NCBI GenBank assembly: GCA_910585905.1
Contig: CAJUID010000045.1
Span: 1-23,580 of the forward strand
DNA from: an uncultured Lachnospiraceae bacterium
GTDB lineage: Bacteria > Bacillota > Clostridia > Lachnospirales > Lachnospiraceae
DNA: 23,580 nt
Direction: 5' to 3'
Shown here one piece after another: positions 21,181 through 23,580 of the stretch. Each line of letters opens with the position of its first letter. Position 1 is the first letter of the stretch. A model generated the notes under the pieces. That model ran no database searches and was not told the origin of the DNA. It was given only the letters and a program-made list of their open reading frames with translations. A program made the translations under genes and the position numbers.

Positions 21181-22116
21181 ATGGAGAAAAATAGGGAACA
21201 GGAAGTTTTGGAACTTTGGAAGCAGGCTCTTTGCAGCAGGATAGAGTTATTTCGGAAACTTCCAAAGAAAACGTATAATGTAGAAAAGGATGCCTGTTAT
21301 CTGGAGAACGCAGGGAGCGTTCCGCTCATTCGTTTTCGGGCGTTCGACAAGTATCCTTTTGTCAATGCAGCATTTTCTACGCGTTTTGGTGGGGTAAGCA
21401 CGGGGCATCTTGCAGCGCTAAATCTTGGTTTTGGACGCGGGGATTTGGCGGAAAATGTATCAGAGAATTACAAATTGTTTTGTGAGAGTATGGGAACTGA
21501 TTGCAGAAATCTTGTTTTATCGGACCAAGTACATAATACAAAGATTTTTGTTGCCGGAAAAAACGATATCTGTCACGATACAATCAAAAAGAAACTACAA
21601 GATATTGATGGTTTGATGACGGATCAGCCAGAAGTGTGTCTGGCAACTTCTTATGCGGACTGTGTGCCGTTATTTTTTGTAGACCCTACAAAAAGGGTAG
21701 TGGCATCGTCACATTCTGGCTGGCGCGGCACAGTGATGAAAATGGGCGAAAAGACGGTTGCTGCAATGGAGAATGTGTATGGTTCAAAGAAAGAAGAGAT
21801 TGTGGCAGTGATAGGCCCATCAATCTGTCAAGCTTGCTATGAGGTAGACATTGATGTGATCTGGCAATTTGAAAAGAGTTATGGAAAAGAAGAGATGGAA
21901 GAAATTGCATACTGCAAGGATAAGGTGACTGGGAAATATCAGCTTGATCTATGGGCGGCAAATTTTTTGCAATTAAGGGAAGCGGGTCTTCCCGCAGAAA
22001 ACATACATGTGTCTGCTATCTGCACCTGCTGTAATAGCAGGCTGCTGTTTTCACATCGGGCATCAAAAGGGAAGCGCGGGAATTTAAATGGTTTTATCTG
22101 TTTGAAGGAGGATTAA
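21181..22116 (+). CDS. pgeF: YfiH/PgeF family (laccase-domain) protein
   Basis: Members of this family are zinc-dependent purine nucleoside enzymes and, in Escherichia coli, correct misincorporated amino acids in peptidoglycan precursors. The 311-residue protein has the Zn triad H118 (SDQVHN), C161 (YADCVPLFF) and H178 (SHSGWRGT). The C-terminal CTCC.SRLLFSHR and KGKRGNLNGFI are also typical. ATG 21181 is chosen because AGGAGG ends 4 nt upstream. An ATG at 21151 lies inside yraN in another frame and lacks a site. It is the last gene of the run. Confidence 0.9.
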   Translation: MEKNREQEVLELWKQALCSRIELFRKLPKKTYNVEKDACYLENAGSVPLIRFRAFDKYPFVNAAFSTRFGGVSTGHLAALNLGFGRGDLAENVSENYKLFCESMGTDCRNLVLSDQVHNTKIFVAGKNDICHDTIKKKLQDIDGLMTDQPEVCLATSYADCVPLFFVDPTKRVVASSHSGWRGTVMKMGEKTVAAMENVYGSKKEEIVAVIGPSICQACYEVDIDVIWQFEKSYGKEEMEEIAYCKDKVTGKYQLDLWAANFLQLREAGLPAENIHVSAICTCCNSRLLFSHRASKGKRGNLNGFICLKED

Positions 22117-22213
22117 TGTGTATGAACTAGAAAGGGGTTTATGATTGATTTAGGATGCCATAATTCATTACTGTATAATTATGGTCTGCTGATAAAGAGT
22201 TACAAATATCTTC

Positions 22214-22240
22214 TTGACATTAAGATGAATAGGATATAAC
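22214..22240 (+). promoter_or_regulatory. Candidate promoter of the flavoprotein gene
   Basis: TTGACA (22214-22219) precedes TATAAC (22235-22240; 15-nt spacer), or TAACAT (22237-22242; 17-nt spacer). Just downstream ATAGT-N7-ACTAT (22241-22257) is an inverted repeat placed where a repressor operator could sit. Upstream, 22117-22213 holds a weak 8-bp hairpin (CCATAATT/AATTATGG) without a T-tract. Confidence 0.5.
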
Positions 22241-22367
22241 ATAGTTTTTGATACTATATGTAATAACATTGCAAACCTTGAATTGAGATTGCAGCAACTA
22301 AAAGTATTGTTACAATATTATTATGTCTGTAAATATTTTCAAAGTTAAGCAGGAATGGGGGATTTGT

Positions 22368-23447
22368 ATGACATTAAAACCGTTACAGATTGGAGATTTA
22401 ACTGTAGAGTATCCTATAATACAGGGAGGTATGGGGGTTGGAATCAGCAGGAGCAGGCTTGCAGGGGCAGTATCAGCAAATGGCGGCCTTGGGATTATAT
22501 CAACAGCACAGATTGGGTACGATGAGCCTGATTTTGACAAAAATCAGGAGCAAGCTAACCTTTATGCGATCCACAAGCATATTGCAAAAGCGAAGGAGAT
22601 AGCAGGCGGAAAGCCTATAGGTGTCAATATAATGGTTGCAACAAAAGATTATCCGGCGTATGTGAAGGCTGCAGTCGATGCAGGCGCAGATGTAATTATT
22701 TCGGGAGCGGGTCTTCCGGTTCATTTGCCAGAGTATGTCGGGGATGCAGACTGTAAGATTGCACCAATCGTTTCCTCTGAAAAGGCAGCAATCTTAATGC
22801 TTCGGAACTGGGATAAAAAATATAGCCGTACAGCCGATTTTCTAGTAATTGAGGGACCACAGGCAGGGGGGCATCTTGGCTTTAAGGAAGAGCAGTTAAA
22901 AAAGATAACAACAAAAGAGTATGAGGATGAGATTCGTAAAATTATAGAGGTGGCAAAAGAATATGGGGAAAAGTATAAGAAAAAGATTCCTGTAATCATA
23001 GCTGGAGGGATATTTGATCATGAAGATATCTGCCATGCCCTGTCCCTTGGTGCGGATGGAGTACAGATTGCATCACGTTTTGTGGCGACAGAAGAGTGCG
23101 ACGCAGATGAGAGATATAAACAAGCATATATTAATGCGAAAAAAGAGGACATTGAAATTGTTATGAGTCCTGTGGGTATGCCAGGAAGGGCATTGAAAAA
23201 TACATTTGTAAAATTAATTGAGAAAAAACCACTTCCAGTCAGCAGATGTTTTAATTGCCTGGAAAAATGCAATCCTGCCAAAGTACCATACTGCATTACA
23301 AAGGCACTAATTAATGCTGTGCGAGGAGATATTGAACATGGACTGATATTTGTAGGTGCAAATGTTGGCAGAATCACCAAAATAGTAAGTGTACATGAGT
23401 TGATGGCGGAGTTAGCAGGAAAACAGGCTGTAGTCCGTCATGCATAG
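22368..23447 (+). CDS. FabK/nitronate-monooxygenase-like FMN protein
   Basis: The 359-residue TIM-barrel flavoprotein belongs to the NMO/FabK superfamily. The FMN and active-site parts visible are YPIIQGGMGVGIS (15-27), SGAGLP (112-117), EGPQAGGHLG with H169, and AGGIFDHEDI plus ALGADGVQIASRF-type residues (212-238). It could be nitronate monooxygenase or enoyl-ACP reductase II. No fatty-acid-synthesis genes are adjacent, so I do not assign fabK. The C-terminal segment contains C294, C297, C301 and C309 (C-x2-C-x3-C-x7-C), a cysteine set I recall in a Clostridia subfamily. ATG 22368 has GGGGGA 5 nt upstream; an ATG at 22323 lacks a site. It appears monocistronic. Confidence 0.85.
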   Translation: MTLKPLQIGDLTVEYPIIQGGMGVGISRSRLAGAVSANGGLGIISTAQIGYDEPDFDKNQEQANLYAIHKHIAKAKEIAGGKPIGVNIMVATKDYPAYVKAAVDAGADVIISGAGLPVHLPEYVGDADCKIAPIVSSEKAAILMLRNWDKKYSRTADFLVIEGPQAGGHLGFKEEQLKKITTKEYEDEIRKIIEVAKEYGEKYKKKIPVIIAGGIFDHEDICHALSLGADGVQIASRFVATEECDADERYKQAYINAKKEDIEIVMSPVGMPGRALKNTFVKLIEKKPLPVSRCFNCLEKCNPAKVPYCITKALINAVRGDIEHGLIFVGANVGRITKIVSVHELMAELAGKQAVVRHA

Positions 23448-23479
23448 GAATGAAATAATATATTAAATTCGACATTTTT

Positions 23480-23510
23480 TATGCACGAATATGGGAAATA
23501 TTCGTGCATA
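23480..23510 (+). other. Perfect 13-bp hairpin after the flavoprotein gene
   Basis: TATGCACGAATAT (23480-23492) pairs with ATATTCGTGCATA (23498-23510) around GGGAA. Six T lie before the stem (overlapping its first base) and none after, so neither strand has a normal terminator tail. It may still end or protect the transcript. Confidence 0.6.
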
Positions 23511-23541
23511 TGTGCTTAATGAGTGAACTTCAATTAGTCTT

Positions 23542-23571
23542 TTGGAAATATCTCTAAAAGGCTGCTATACT
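23542..23571 (+). promoter_or_regulatory. Candidate promoter reading out of the window
   Basis: TTGGAA (23542-23547), 18 nt, TATACT (23566-23571). Any gene it drives lies beyond the window edge. Confidence 0.45.
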
Positions 23572-23580
23572 TTAGCTAGG

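Overview
The window is AT-rich, with strong Shine-Dalgarno sites, gene content and protein sequences typical of a Gram-positive Clostridia member. It most resembles a butyrate-producing gut Lachnospiraceae (Roseburia/Eubacterium/Coprococcus-like). The strongest evidence is a complete acetyl-CoA-to-butyrate gene set whose terminal enzyme closely resembles the Roseburia-type butyryl-CoA:acetate CoA-transferase. The genus is inferred from remembered family sequences, not from a search.

Layout: 1-210 holds a truncated and a complete copy of the same tRNA-Gly(GCC). 270-3140 is a + strand run of pncB (NAD salvage), a two-TM zinc-ribbon protein, a small unknown protein and an FlK-type acyl-CoA thioesterase. 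3238-5499 carries minus-strand genes: but, then a SUKH/SMI1-like protein. A perfect 31-bp hairpin separates the convergent thioesterase and but genes. Two diverged copies of one intergenic element flank but, and the copy in the but leader contains an intrinsic terminator. 5769-12339 is the butyrate operon thl-crt-hbd-bcd-etfB-etfA, with a promoter, a structured leader, hairpins in three of its spacers and a strong terminator. 12426-14971 holds a heptad-repeat coiled-coil protein and a monomeric [FeFe] hydrogenase. 15048-15869 is uppP. 15870-16324 contains a consensus promoter and terminator about 75 nt apart, a candidate small RNA, followed by the mecA promoter. 16325-22116 is a housekeeping cluster: mecA, a signal-peptidase-like gene lacking both catalytic residues, rbgA, a normal signal peptidase, rnhB, a FlhB-C-domain gene, yraN and pgeF/yfiH. 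22368-23447 is a FabK/nitronate-monooxygenase-like flavoprotein.

How the genes work together: Thl, Crt, Hbd and Bcd-EtfAB turn two acetyl-CoA into butyryl-CoA. But exchanges the CoA with acetate to release butyrate, and Bcd-EtfAB bifurcation can supply reduced ferredoxin to the nearby hydrogenase. The thioesterase could hydrolyse an acyl-CoA or detoxify an analogue; this is inference. The most interesting unexplained items are the terminator-containing leader of but with its second diverged copy, the candidate sRNA upstream of mecA, the signal-peptidase pseudoenzyme paired with an active paralogue, and the 31-bp perfect palindrome.
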